NCBI GenBank assembly: GCA_964017065.1
Contig: OZ024787.1
Location: 4,327,569-4,391,568, forward strand
Origin: Haliclona indistincta
Lineage: Eukaryota; Porifera; Demospongiae; Haplosclerida; Chalinidae
Direction of reading: 5' to 3'
Length of the DNA stretch: 64,000 nt
In this document: positions 33,362 to 54,781 of the stretch, piece by piece
How the letters are laid out: every line of letters starts with the position of its first letter
Position numbering within the stretch: position 1 is the stretch's first letter
The notes under the pieces: generated by a model
What the model saw: the letters and a program-made list of their open reading frames with translations, nothing else
What the model was told of the DNA's origin: nothing
Databases searched by the model: none
Position numbers and translations under genes: made by a program

Positions 33362-33547
33362 GGAAAGGAGGGAAGGAGGGAGGGATGGAGGAGGAGGAGG
33401 GAGGGAGGGATGGAGGAGGAGGAGGGAGGGAGGGAGGGAGGGAGGGAGGGAGGGAGGGAGGGAGGGAGGGAGGGAGGGAGGGAGGGAGGGAGGGAGGGAG
33501 AGGGAGGGAGGGAGAGAGGGAGGGAGGGAGAGAGGGAGGGAGGGAGA
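33362..33547 (+). repeat. GGGA tetranucleotide microsatellite
   Basis: Roughly 185 bases of GGGA/GGAGGA repeats, pyrimidine-rich on the EXOC3 sense strand and adjacent to the acceptor of exon 20. Confidence 0.9.
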
Positions 33548-33800
33548 TAGCATTAGTTAAACCTTGATACAAGCCTCGTCATACCAGTATTGTCCGGTGT
33601 TTTCAAAGTTCTCTTGTATTCTCTTGAACTGATCTGTGATCTGTACCTCAGTCACTGCATCACGCCCCACCTCCATTTTTGTTTCAAACCGTTGCTATGG
33701 TGATCACAAACAGCATAGAGTATATTGATGCATGATAAATATCTCACTTTTAGTTGATCAGAAAATTCAATACAAGACTTGCAGTTGTTGGCAATGGCGA

Positions 33801-33805
33801 TCTAA

Positions 33806-33848
<43 letters not shown>
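33801..33848 (+). repeat. GA microsatellite
   Basis: (GA)n tract beside the acceptor of EXOC3 copy 2 exon 18; also expanded in copy 4 (56813-56866) but not in copy 3. Confidence 0.9.
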
Positions 33849-33849
<1 letters not shown>

Positions 33850-34632
33850 AGTAGTAGTAGTAGTAGCATAGTTCCACTACTTTCACTGCTACAGTGTTCT
33901 CGCTATGATTTGAAAACCAAACATATTACATAGTGTCAATGTGAATAATTATAATTAACATCTACATGTGCTGTGGTATAAAGCAACCATTATTGCTCTT
34001 GATCAGGCAAAATTACCAAAATCTGATATTCATCACTGGGATTGCAGTAAAAATTGTGAAAAACAAGTGGTGTGATCAAGTTGTACAAATATTATTGGTG
34101 GTTGGCTAAGTTTACACAGCATTGGGCTGGTTAGGTAGAAATGTTCACTGTACAAACAGTGACTTATAACAACTGGCAGACTAGGAATGGACCAGTGACT
34201 CATACAGTGACACAGTGGGTCACACCAAGGATTGTGGTATGGCAATACTTCAGCTGCCACTAGCCACTCCTTATCCCCATCTGGTGCAGCACCATCAGAA
34301 AAAGTCTATTGAGAACACTGCTCTACTAGTGTTAGTAGTGAAAGACTTACGACATAGACAAAGAACAATGACGGTTCTCTTCTCTCACTGTGCTTGTGCT
34401 CTTCACAGAGATTACTGATCTGAGCTGAGGACAGAAGAGAAAAACATCAAAACTGATACGTAAAATACATTGGGTTGCAATACACCGAAAAACAGTGGGT
34501 TTTTTCAGGTAAAGTCATCTTTTGCAATTAAACTTGATTTGACCTTTCTAGAGCACTTTTTGCACTATTTATGATGTCTAGAGTAGGTGGAGTCAATTAT
34601 GACGCTTAAAGGCGTCATTAGGGCTTAAAGGG

Positions 34633-35567
34633 TTAAACGACGTAGATGTGGATATTGCAAAGCAGGGATTGTGGGAAATGCATGAGTTGCAAGGATATGA
34701 TTAAGTTTGGAGGAAAAGCAATGCTGTGTTACTAGAAGATGTACTGGTTTAACAAGAGGTAATGCATGGGAGGTAATTTAAGACTTCCAATCCATGAAGT
34801 CAGTTTATTTAACTAGAACAATATCTTCCACAACAACTAACAAAAAACATGTCACATGACCAAGTAACCAAAAAAAGTTATCAAGGGACTGAAGAGAGGA
34901 GATACTACAGGCAGGTCTTTATTTTTGTAACAATAACAATAGTGATTCTAAATGTTTACAGGGAATAGGCAGTGGCAAATTTCTCTTGCCTCCAGGTGTT
35001 ACCCTCCCCAAACATTTGATTGCTTCCACACCACCAGCATCTTTGACTATCTTGGTTGATTTCTTGTATTATCAGTCACGCAAGTGTCACAAAGTGACTG
35101 GTGATGGGAACTGTTTCTTCAGAGCATGTTCCCATCAGATATAGACACCCACCACACAGATGTACGGCAGTTACTACAACACTACATTCAAGACAACTAC
35201 TCTAAGTATGAGACATACTGGTTAGACCAGAGTGTATCCTACTCTGAGCATGTACAGCAGCTGAAGATCTTGTACCTGGGCCACACAGCTCGAGCTATAA
35301 GCTTTTTCTGACTACATATGCTACCCAATATTTGTTTGCTCACCAAATACACAGACAAGAACCTACGGTTGGGAAAAGTTTACACCGTCTACCAACAACA
35401 GCAGCTCTAACATAGCTTTACCTTTGTCAGGTCTGCCATTCACAATTGACCATCTAGAGATCGCTCATAGCAGCACAAGAGATCACTATGACAGCATTGT
35501 ACCGTACAGCCTACAGGTACCAGGCACCACCTCTCCGAGTTCCAGTAATCACTCCTAGACAAGACTG
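34633..35567 (+). pseudogene. CXXC / OTU-like gene remnant (copy 2)
   Basis: CXXC finger at 34633-34760 with the same one-base frame break as copy 1, and an OTU-like part at 35085-35567. This copy keeps the OTU active-site block VTGDGNCFFRACSHQ, but a short insertion then a stop (near 35136-35141) put the next part (LLQHYIQDNYSKYETYW) out of frame. The HYDSIVP catalytic-His region is present. The 5' unknown segment is missing. Confidence 0.6.
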
Positions 35568-35635
35568 ACTAGTTCAGTAGTTGCCTCCATTGACTGGAAC
35601 CTCTAGTTGGGCGTGTCAGCGCATTATACACGTAC

Positions 35636-35686
35636 CTGTTGATATTATTCACGAGTAGTACTCATGAATAATATCAACAGGTGATG
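35636..35686. repeat. Hairpin TATTATTCATGAGTAGTACT type
   Basis: ACCTGTTGATATTATTC and its complement around a GTAGTAC centre. Related incomplete copies occur at about 41566-41625 and 41680-41760, upstream of P3. Confidence 0.8.
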
Positions 35687-35726
35687 AGTATAGTCTAGTG
35701 ATGAGTACTGCTGTGCAGTCAGCGCA

Positions 35727-35828
35727 CTCCCGAACATGCACCCACTTGCATGCACCATAACACCACACATTTGGTTAAGGCCTGCTGTGCACGCCACAAA
35801 CATTTTCTTATGTCACATGACACCTAGG
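35727..35828 (-). repeat. Ngaro B2 terminal repeat
   Basis: 102 bases identical by eye to 36802-36903. Next to it (35829-35881) is a further partial copy of the same repeat. Confidence 0.85.
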
Positions 35829-36642
35829 TTTTAAGGCCTGCTGTGCACGCCACAAACATTTTCTTATGTCACATGACACACATGAAAAGTAAAAACTGAA
35901 GAACTCAAAATCAACTTGACAATAAAATATATTATGGTATGCCTAAGGCAATCAACCTCTACCTTGCAAACACAAGCTCGATGCAAAGCATTAACTGAAC
36001 AGCTCGCGCGCTCCACTATAACTATGAACTAAGCTCGCCTCATGTGAATAATTAACCAACCATCTCGAAATGCACAATGCCCAACTTTAACAATCTTTAG
36101 ACGCAGCTTGAACTCTACCACGTACACACACACATTACGCAAGTAACACACTCTAAACAACATTGAGCTGAGACCAAAAGAAAAAGAGATAATACTTCGT
36201 ATTCATGGGTGATGCTGGTCTAACATCACCCAAGGGAAAAAACCCAGAGATAAAACCTCTTTAGAGGACAAAATGCTCTGGTAAAACCCAAAGAAACTTA
36301 AACAGCTCACACAACTGATATTGCATTCACAATGGTGCTTTAAAAAAAACACGCCAGCTAGGATTTCTTTAGACAGGCTAAATAAGCTCGTTGGTCAATC
36401 TCAAGCACTATGCCCACATCATAGTGCTGACCTGAAAAAATTTTTGTCGCACCTGTGCAAACACAATAATTACAAAAGTAATCACAAATAATTAGCAGAC
36501 AGAGTCCAGTCCACAGCCTTGCTCCCTGCTCTTGCTCCTGCTTTGATCACCTCATCTATTGGTTGGTAACTGAGAGAAAAATACTCAGAAAGATATCAAA
36601 TGCATATCAGCACCCTTCAGCACACTGGGGTGGGGGGGTGGG

Positions 36643-36903
36643 ACAAACTGAGTGGCTGCACGTTGCCTAGGAATGATTAACTATCATACCTGTACACCTT
36701 ATATACCAACACCCACGCATGCACCATGCATGCAATTATCCTACAATATTCGGGAGCATATTTCCTGTCTAATTCCTGTGTCAACCGACAGGAAAGTACA
36801 TCTCCCGAACATGCACCCACTTGCATGCACCATAACACCACACATTTGGTTAAGGCCTGCTGTGCACGCCACAAACATTTTCTTATGTCACATGACACCT
36901 AGG
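36643..36903 (-). repeat. Ngaro internal A2-B1 repeat block
   Basis: A2 (36643-36801) matches A1 at 41387-41545; B1 (36802-36903) matches B2. They are directly adjacent, the diagnostic split-repeat junction. Confidence 0.88.
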
Positions 36904-36944
36904 GTAAACAAAGAGAGGGTATACAGTGATCACATGACTGACAG

Positions 36945-37931
36945 TCAGAGCTCTAAGCTCTCTGATACCGACAGGAGAGCAGACAAAGAGTCCTTAACAT
37001 AGCCATCTTTAGCAGTTTCTGAGCGCCACCTACCATGTCTCTTAAAGAGCCTATCTGGTATGCCTGCGTTGGCAGCTGCTGTGGCTCCCCCTGCCCGAAG
37101 ACTATGTAACCCAAATTGATTGGCGTCAAAACCGAGTGACTTTAGCTTGGCTAGAAACACCTCCCTCATCCGGGTGTAGCTGAGTGTACCAGAACAGCGC
37201 AACTTTTCCCCTTTTTTGGTGCGGACAATGGCACGGAACAACCTTGCCGATGACGCTGTGGAGATTCCAGCCATGAGCATATACCGCTCCATCATGGCCA
37301 CAGGACAGGTGATCGTGCGGGTCCTAGCTACCACCACTGAGTCACCCTGCCGGTACTGGTCTGTCTTACTGGAAGTAATATGGACCGTCATGTGTTGCTC
37401 GGTAAACCGTATATCACAGCAACGCAAACCAGATAACTCATTGTATCGCAAGAATGCAGCAAATGAGAGCAACGCACCAGCTGCTAAACGAACATCAGAT
37501 AGAGTCGGGGAGGTACCAAGGCTTTCGACCAAGGTGGTTAGCATACTAGCAGTAATAGGTTCTTTTTTGACCTTTGGCTTAGCTAGTTTGCGTTGTAAGC
37601 CAGCCAGAGTTGCCCGAACGAATGCTGAGGAGCTAATCGGTGGAAGGCCAGCAAGCTGGTGGGCCCAGCTGATTGCATTAACTGCCTCTTCAACGGATGC
37701 TCTGGAGTTAGTGGTATTAGCCACATGTTGCAGATAAAGTGCAAAATGGACCTCGTCTACTGGGAAAATTTTGACCTCAATTCGTGGCCCTGCCCAAGCT
37801 TTCCATTTCATAAATCCCCTCACATACTTTGTTGTTGTGCTGTTGGCCTTGCCTTGGAGTAAGGTATCGGGTAAACAAGTCGCCAGCCGTTTGAGGTCTG
37901 GGTCCTGTAAACTCTCAATAGTCTGCCACAC
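36945..37931 (-). CDS. Tyrosine recombinase (integrase) of Ngaro/DIRS element
   Basis: 328-codon frame. The catalytic arginine region is AAFLRYNELSGLR, box II is FGLHSLRAGGATAAANAG (H-x-x-R), and the likely nucleophile tyrosine lies in KDGYVKDS near the C-terminus. A SAM-like N-terminal core-binding region precedes (TTKYVRGFMKWKAW). No in-frame ATG exists at the beginning: the frame is open back to a TAG, and an AG acceptor (TTTTACAG) sits just upstream, so it may be expressed by splicing from the upstream ORF or start at an internal ATG. The role is integration of the circular DNA intermediate. Looks intact. Confidence 0.88.
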   Translation of the reverse strand: MWQTIESLQDPDLKRLATCLPDTLLQGKANSTTTKYVRGFMKWKAWAGPRIEVKIFPVDEVHFALYLQHVANTTNSRASVEEAVNAISWAHQLAGLPPISSSAFVRATLAGLQRKLAKPKVKKEPITASMLTTLVESLGTSPTLSDVRLAAGALLSFAAFLRYNELSGLRCCDIRFTEQHMTVHITSSKTDQYRQGDSVVVARTRTITCPVAMMERYMLMAGISTASSARLFRAIVRTKKGEKLRCSGTLSYTRMREVFLAKLKSLGFDANQFGLHSLRAGGATAAANAGIPDRLFKRHGRWRSETAKDGYVKDSLSALLSVSESLEL

Positions 37932-38157
37932 ACCCTTAGACAGGACATCTGTAAAATGTACAACAGAGATAACATTACAATTTTTCTAGACCAGCGGCAG
38001 ACAGTCTATGTAGACAACACCAGCGTAGCAGCTGTAGGCTTGGTCACTGCTATTATCTCTAGCTTTATGCATATCTTAATTCTCGACAGTATCCCAAATG
38101 GGTCAGAGCTATAATCCAACTGGACATGAGCATTATACTGAGAACGTGAGTACCACT

Positions 38158-38396
38158 GCCCAACTGGGCACAAGAGTGTACCATTGCCCAACTGGGCACA
38201 TGTGTGTACAATCGCCCAACTGGGCACATGTGTGTACAATCGCCCAACTGGGCACATGTGTGTACAATCGCCCAACTGGGCACATGAGTGTACAATCGCC
38301 CAACTGGGCACATGAGTGTACAGTCGCCCAACTGGGCACATAAGTGTACAGTCGCCCAACTGGGCACATGAGTGTACAGTCGCCCAAATGGGCAAC
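38158..38396 (+). repeat. 28-bp minisatellite inside Ngaro element
   Basis: Eight full 28-base units plus a partial one, core GCCCAACTGGGCACATG then TGTACAATC. Unit boundaries at 38158, 38186, 38214, 38242, 38270, 38298, 38326, 38354. Each unit has the near-palindrome GCCCAACTGGGC. It lies between the RT ORF and the recombinase ORF and stays open in several frames because 28 is not divisible by 3. Confidence 0.95.
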
Positions 38397-38737
38397 AATT
38401 AACTGTCCAGCTCCACTGAGTGACATAATGCTAACAAATACACTCAACACATTGAAAAATCACAACACAAAGCTAACACTTTGGTATTTGGCACCTTATT
38501 GTTAAATAACACAGCACCTGAACGCCCAGGAACAAACAAGCCTTCTATTAAGGGTAACTCCATTACATGTGTAACATACTTCTCAAATTGACCACCAGAT
38601 GGGCAAATGATGGGCCAGAATGGAGCAGATGACCAGTGAGGAACAATTAAAGTGCCCTGAGCACCACATATTTGAGCGTGTCGAATGACTCTAGGGATCA
38701 GTACAATTGGCGGACACCACCAATTGTTTTCACCTTG

Positions 38738-41332
38738 CTAATTAACCGTAAAAGCATCTACAGCTTCTGATCCCGGGTTCCAACAGCGACTATTGAATCT
38801 AGGTAACTGTGTATTATCACAGCTAGCAAATCTGTCCACAGTATATGGACCCCACAATGCATCTAGCTGTTCAAAAACTTGTGGATTCAACATCCAATCA
38901 TCTAAATCAACAATTCGGCTGAGATAATCAGCTTGTTCATTCAGTTCCCTGGGAACCCATTCGGGTTGCAGGTGAATGTGAGAGTTTATTGATAAAGCAA
39001 AAATCTTTAGGGCAATTGCTTGGAGATGTGGTTGGCGACTGCCAACTTGCAAAATGCGAACTACATTCTGGTTATCCGAAAACCATCGAATGCACAAATT
39101 AGCCAATTTCTTTTCGAGTGACTGTAGCACTCGCCAAACCGCAGTTAGCTCACGCCATGTAGAGCTCTGTTGACTTTCATCGAGGCTCCATTGACCATAG
39201 GCTACATAGTGACCATGCTCCACTATATACCCTCCATAGCCAGTATCACTGGCATCTGAATATACTACCCTTACTGCTGAAGGAGAGTGCCATATTGGTT
39301 GAGCTTTGTAGTCAGCAAGGCTAGCTGACCAGAATTCAAGCTCGCTTCTTGCCTCTTCTGATAGTGTGAGCATACCACACCACATTTGTCTAGATTCGAG
39401 GACTGCATATAAACTACGAGTCATAAAACGACTCACTGGACCTACAGCGAGGCCCATTGATATTATTCTACCCACAATACTAGCAAGGAATCTGGCTGAC
39501 AGACTGGGCTTTAGTACTGCTTGTCGAAGCATGTCTAATAGCTTAACTATTTTTTCCTGTGGAACCTCTACTTGACCTTGTGCTAAATCAAGTACAAAAC
39601 CCAACCATTGCAGACGCTGCGTAGGCTGCCAGACTGATTTTTTAAAATTTGCTTGAAAGCCGGCCTGTTCTAATGTAGCACAAACTATTCCGCTGGCTCT
39701 GCTTGCATTAGCTTCACCTACGGCGGCACCTAGACCATCATCCAGATACACCACAATCCTAATACCCTGTCCTCGCCAATAACTGACTAGAGGACGAAGG
39801 AGTTTAGTAAACATGTAACAAGCAGTGGACAAACCAAATGGTAAGACAGTAAATACATAGTAAGCTCCCTGCCACGAAAAACCAAGGTACTTTTGGTGTA
39901 TCGTGGCGATATCAACATGGTGGTAACCGGACTTTAAATCAAACGAAAACAGGAAATCACCCTTTTCAAACAACAACATTGCAACTCTTAAATCTTCATA
40001 CTTAAATCTTTGCTTCCACAAAAATCTATTCAGGTGACGAAGATTGATTACTAAACGCTTCTTCCCACTGCTACTTTCAACCACGGACAATGGACTACAA
40101 ATATACGGTACTTCCAATACTTGTTTTACACACCTGTTCATCATAAGCTCTGACACACTCTGCTGAACAAAGTCAGCATTAACAATTGCAGATTGCTGAT
40201 TACATTGTATGTTAGGGGTTGGCTCACTCTTCAATGGAAGCACATAACCTGATTCAATAGTATTCAAGACTGTGCTGGGAGCCTTCAACACCTCCCTCCA
40301 GAATTGGATTTTCTCTTTTAGTCTACACTGAACAGACATATCACAACAGTCTGGGCTTACAGCCTCAGCCTCCCATGTTCGTCTATCTACATGAGGCTCA
40401 TCAATATCATCTACTAGCTCATCAACAACACACTCAGAATCAATGGAGCTACCATCACCACTACATGCATTGATAGAACTAGACACACACATAACACTAC
40501 GTGAAGGATACCACTTCTTGCCGCTCAGGGCTTGTCCTTCTCTTCTGGGACAAAAGCTGTGGAGATGTCCCATCTCGCCACACGTAAAACATGGGCCCAA
40601 CGGGCGACTCTTGGCCACTGCCGGGATCAATCCAGGACGTCTGGGCACCTGGGTAGCACTGCTGACACTCGAACTGGGAGTGGCTACACTGCGGGGTTGC
40701 TTCGCAGGAGTTGGTCTGCCTGCAACCTTCCTTCGCTTAACCGACTTCTTCTCTGCCGCTTTCTCGGCCTTTTCAATTCTTTTTTCATCCTCCGAGTTGT
40801 CGGCAAGCTCGTCCGCAGTGTACTCCGTGACGACCGCCCAACCGAAGTCGGACCGGTCCGCTAACTTTATTAGCTTCTGCCTTTCGGCAATTCTCTTCGC
40901 ACCTTTCTCCAGGGCAGCTTTAGCACGTTCTACCGACTGCGAAGGGCGAGGCTCTCCTTCAAGCTCGTCCATGGCCTCCTGAACTGCATCCTCCACTTCG
41001 GAGTTGAACTTTGCCTGTGCTTCGTTTCCCTTCTTTTTGTATTGGTAGGGTGCCTCTGCAGACCGTGATTTCTTGACGGCTTTAGCCGCAGCTTCATCTT
41101 GACTGCGGCAGACCTGATTTTGGAATTCCGCCAGCTTAGTATCCATCCTGGCTTGGGACGCTTGAATGGCGTCCATCAACTTAGCGAACTGATCGCCAGA
41201 GATAGGAGGTGGGCCAGGTGGCAGAATGCTCGCGCTTGCTCCAGTCGCGGTTGTGATAGTCGTGCCACTGGAGGAAGGCGGATGACTACTAGCAGTAATA
41301 GTCGTCGTACCAGTAGTGCTAGCCGAAGACAT
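38738..41332 (-). CDS. Gag-like / reverse transcriptase / RNase H polyprotein of Ngaro element
   Basis: 864 residues with an ATG start at 41332. Order: Ser/Thr-rich N-terminus, basic/acidic coiled region (about 90-220), zinc knuckle CFTCGEMGHLHSFC (~250), RT with FSFDLKSGYHHVDI, LPFGLSTACYMFTKL and the YLDD active site (VVYLDDGLG), then RNase H with YSDASDTGYGG, WRELTAVW and WFSDNQN. The frame ends at TAG (38738-38740), but the same frame continues 97 codons to 38444 with conserved family sequence (NNWWCPP, PFWPIICP, LFVPGRSGAVLF). Relatives usually read through here, so the TAG looks like one nonsense change or a readthrough site. Confidence 0.9.
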   Translation of the reverse strand: MSSASTTGTTTITASSHPPSSSGTTITTATGASASILPPGPPPISGDQFAKLMDAIQASQARMDTKLAEFQNQVCRSQDEAAAKAVKKSRSAEAPYQYKKKGNEAQAKFNSEVEDAVQEAMDELEGEPRPSQSVERAKAALEKGAKRIAERQKLIKLADRSDFGWAVVTEYTADELADNSEDEKRIEKAEKAAEKKSVKRRKVAGRPTPAKQPRSVATPSSSVSSATQVPRRPGLIPAVAKSRPLGPCFTCGEMGHLHSFCPRREGQALSGKKWYPSRSVMCVSSSINACSGDGSSIDSECVVDELVDDIDEPHVDRRTWEAEAVSPDCCDMSVQCRLKEKIQFWREVLKAPSTVLNTIESGYVLPLKSEPTPNIQCNQQSAIVNADFVQQSVSELMMNRCVKQVLEVPYICSPLSVVESSSGKKRLVINLRHLNRFLWKQRFKYEDLRVAMLLFEKGDFLFSFDLKSGYHHVDIATIHQKYLGFSWQGAYYVFTVLPFGLSTACYMFTKLLRPLVSYWRGQGIRIVVYLDDGLGAAVGEANASRASGIVCATLEQAGFQANFKKSVWQPTQRLQWLGFVLDLAQGQVEVPQEKIVKLLDMLRQAVLKPSLSARFLASIVGRIISMGLAVGPVSRFMTRSLYAVLESRQMWCGMLTLSEEARSELEFWSASLADYKAQPIWHSPSAVRVVYSDASDTGYGGYIVEHGHYVAYGQWSLDESQQSSTWRELTAVWRVLQSLEKKLANLCIRWFSDNQNVVRILQVGSRQPHLQAIALKIFALSINSHIHLQPEWVPRELNEQADYLSRIVDLDDWMLNPQVFEQLDALWGPYTVDRFASCDNTQLPRFNSRCWNPGSEAVDAFTVN

Positions 41333-41386
41333 GACTACTGATAGCGGGTATAGTAGAATATAATAGAATAGAAACGTTCTAGTAGT

Positions 41387-41545
41387 ACAAACTGAGTGGC
41401 TGCACGTTGCCTAGGAATGATTAACTATCATACCTGTACACCTTATATACCAACACCCACGCATGCACCATGCATGCAATTATCCTACAATATTCGGGAG
41501 CATATTTCCTGTCTAATTCCTGTGTCAACCGACAGGAAAGTACAT
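41387..41545 (-). repeat. Ngaro A1 terminal repeat
   Basis: 159 bases matching 36643-36801; marks the 5' end of the element on the minus strand. Confidence 0.88.
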
Positions 41546-41802
41546 TTCCTGTCTACTCTGCCTGTTGATATTATTCATGAGTAGTACTCATGTTGATATT
41601 ATTCATGAGTAGTACTCATGAATAATTCCAACGGGTGATGAGTGCAGTCAAGCGAAATTCCTTCTACAACGGTCTTCTCTACCTGTTGATATTATTCATG
41701 AGTAGTACTCAATAATATAAACAGTAGTCTATAGCGCGCTAGACTATATAAACAGGTGATGAGTGCAGTCAGTGCAATTGATTCGTGTTGCTTGCGGCGA
41801 CC

Positions 41803-42193
41803 ATGGACTTCGACGGCTGTCGCAAAGGTATGACTATTCTTGCTGCGTAGACTAACTATGCTTGCTGCATTGAAGTTGTGTACGTACTAAAGCCTCACAA
41901 ATAATAATATTTTCGTCCTACATGTAGTTAACTACAGTATTGTGATTCTGTTTTTCGACTGGCGATTCGATTGTACATTCGTCAATAATTGCAACAAAGA
42001 GGATGCTACTGATATCAAGTTGACCCAATCTCCTAGTTTTATACTCTCATGCCTGTGCTCTGCAATTGGCTCCCAATTCAGTATCGACAATAAAAATAAT
42101 TGCAAACAGACACCAGCTTGTGATTACGAAGAAGATATGGAAGTTGACGACAAGGAGGAGGACCAGTCAGATGAAGAAATGGACACTGCATGA
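41803..42193 (+). CDS. P3: two-exon gene for small protein with acidic tail
   Basis: Exon 1 41803-41827 (MDFDGCRK), exon 2 41928-42193; 96 residues, acidic end SDEEMDTA. The intron is only ~100 bases because it lacks the MYGK repeat found in P2 and P5. The sequence upstream contains several ATTATTCATGAGTAGTACTC hairpins and the Ngaro insertion. Converges on the full-length EXOC3 gene. Confidence 0.65.
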
Positions 42194-42592
42194 TCATTGC
42201 TAAAACCAACAAAATCAACTTGTGTACAATCAGTCAATCTTCAACATAAAAAAAATTTGTGGTGTCTATTTTTAAACAAATTAATTTTATGGTATTACTG
42301 CCTTTATACTGTAAAACTAATAAACTATTGCTATTACTGTACTGTTTTCGCTATTATTATTATTAATTTTTTACTGTAAAATATTTATTATTACTGCTAT
42401 TACTGTACTATTTTACTGTATTATTTTTGTTACATGTAACTACTACCTACTAATACTAGCATACCGGTTTATACGCCTAGCTGCAAAATAATGATATTCG
42501 ATAGCCATTAGCTTCATAGCTCTCCTTAAATTGTTTTTAGTTGAAATATAACTGTCCACACAGATAGGTTCTACTACAGTAAGTGTTGATGT

Positions 42593-54149
<11,557 letters not shown>

Positions 54150-54389
54150 CTGTCCGCCGCCCCCACGATTGGTATGTAGGTGTGGCTAGTTATTAAATAA
54201 CAGCTTGCGTATAAGTTAATAATAGTAGGCTGCACTGTGATTACAGTTTGCTTGTGCGAGATGGGCTCAGTCTCTACATCAACTGAGGCATGCATCCTTC
54301 GCTTTACAGGTAACCGTATGCAATAGACTTGTGCACGGTAACATAATGTATTTTGAACCATGTGCATGCATTACTAAAGTCTCAATTAT
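54150..54389. other. 5' region of full-length EXOC3
   Basis: Upstream of the EXOC3 ATG. On the plus strand a short ATG frame (54260-54310, MGSVSTSTEACILRFT) ends at an AG|GTAACC donor and could be a first exon joined to the P4 fragment; only weak evidence. Confidence 0.25.
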
Positions 54390-54505
54390 TTGAAACGCAA
54401 ACAGACACCAGCCCCTGATTATGAAGACGATATGGAAGTGGACTCCAAAATAGGCTGGAAGACCAGTCAGATGAAGAAATGGACACTACACGATCATGGC
54501 TGAAA
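54390..54505 (+). pseudogene. P4: 3' fragment of P-family gene
   Basis: Matches the last third of P exon 2 (AAACAGACACCAGCCCCTGA onward), but a small indel after the MEVD codons shifts the acidic tail out of frame. Sits between the EXOC3 start and EXOC3 copy 4. Confidence 0.75.
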
Positions 54506-54781
54506 CCAACAAAATCAACTAATATACCATGTCATGATCATGTTGAACATTTATTCAATGTTCACATTAACTATATATTGCTCATGAACAACATATGGTG
54601 TCTATGATTTTTACTATTATTATTAATAAAAAATATTGACTAACTACTAGCATACAGGTTTATACACCTAGCTAATGATATTCTATAACCATTAACTTTT
54701 AAATAAAATTTAATGTTTCTTGAGTTGAAATAATATAATACAGATATATTTGACTACAGTAAGTACATTGTAGGTTAATGT

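Larger units (their letters stand above)
31636..34436 (-). pseudogene. EXOC3 copy 2, 5'-truncated
   Basis: Carries counterparts of exons 26 to 17 of the full gene (last exon 31636-31764; exon 24 is present here; exon 17 near 34363-34436). Homology stops just beyond exon 17, and a CXXC/OTU remnant follows. Exons look open but there is no start, so it is probably non-functional. The exon 17-18 intron has a ~400-base insertion (about 33880-34330) not in copies 3 and 4. Confidence 0.8.
35727..41545 (-). mobile_element. Ngaro/DIRS-type tyrosine-recombinase retrotransposon, nearly complete
   Basis: 5819-bp element read on the minus strand: A1 repeat (41387-41545), ORF with zinc knuckle, reverse transcriptase and RNase H, a 28-bp minisatellite, tyrosine recombinase ORF, B1 repeat (36802-36903) joined to A2 (36643-36801), spacer, and B2 (35727-35828). 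This A1-ORFs-B1A2-B2 split direct repeat layout is characteristic of Ngaro-like members of the DIRS order. A and B pairs look essentially identical, implying recent insertion. No target duplication is expected for this class. No methyltransferase or hydrolase domain was seen. Confidence 0.88.

Noticed and set aside
33242..33572. Pro/Ser/Leu and Gly/Arg/Glu repeat ORFs
   Set aside because: Translation of a GGGA microsatellite.
37216..37737. 173-codon plus-strand frame opposite the tyrosine recombinase
   Set aside because: Antisense shadow of a clearly better-supported gene with catalytic motifs.
38158..38396. CRISPR-like regular repeat
   Set aside because: Repeats are directly adjacent 28-bp tandem units with no unique spacers, inside a eukaryotic retroelement.
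40443..40982. 179-codon plus-strand frame opposite the RT ORF
   Set aside because: Antisense shadow of the polyprotein; no motif of its own.
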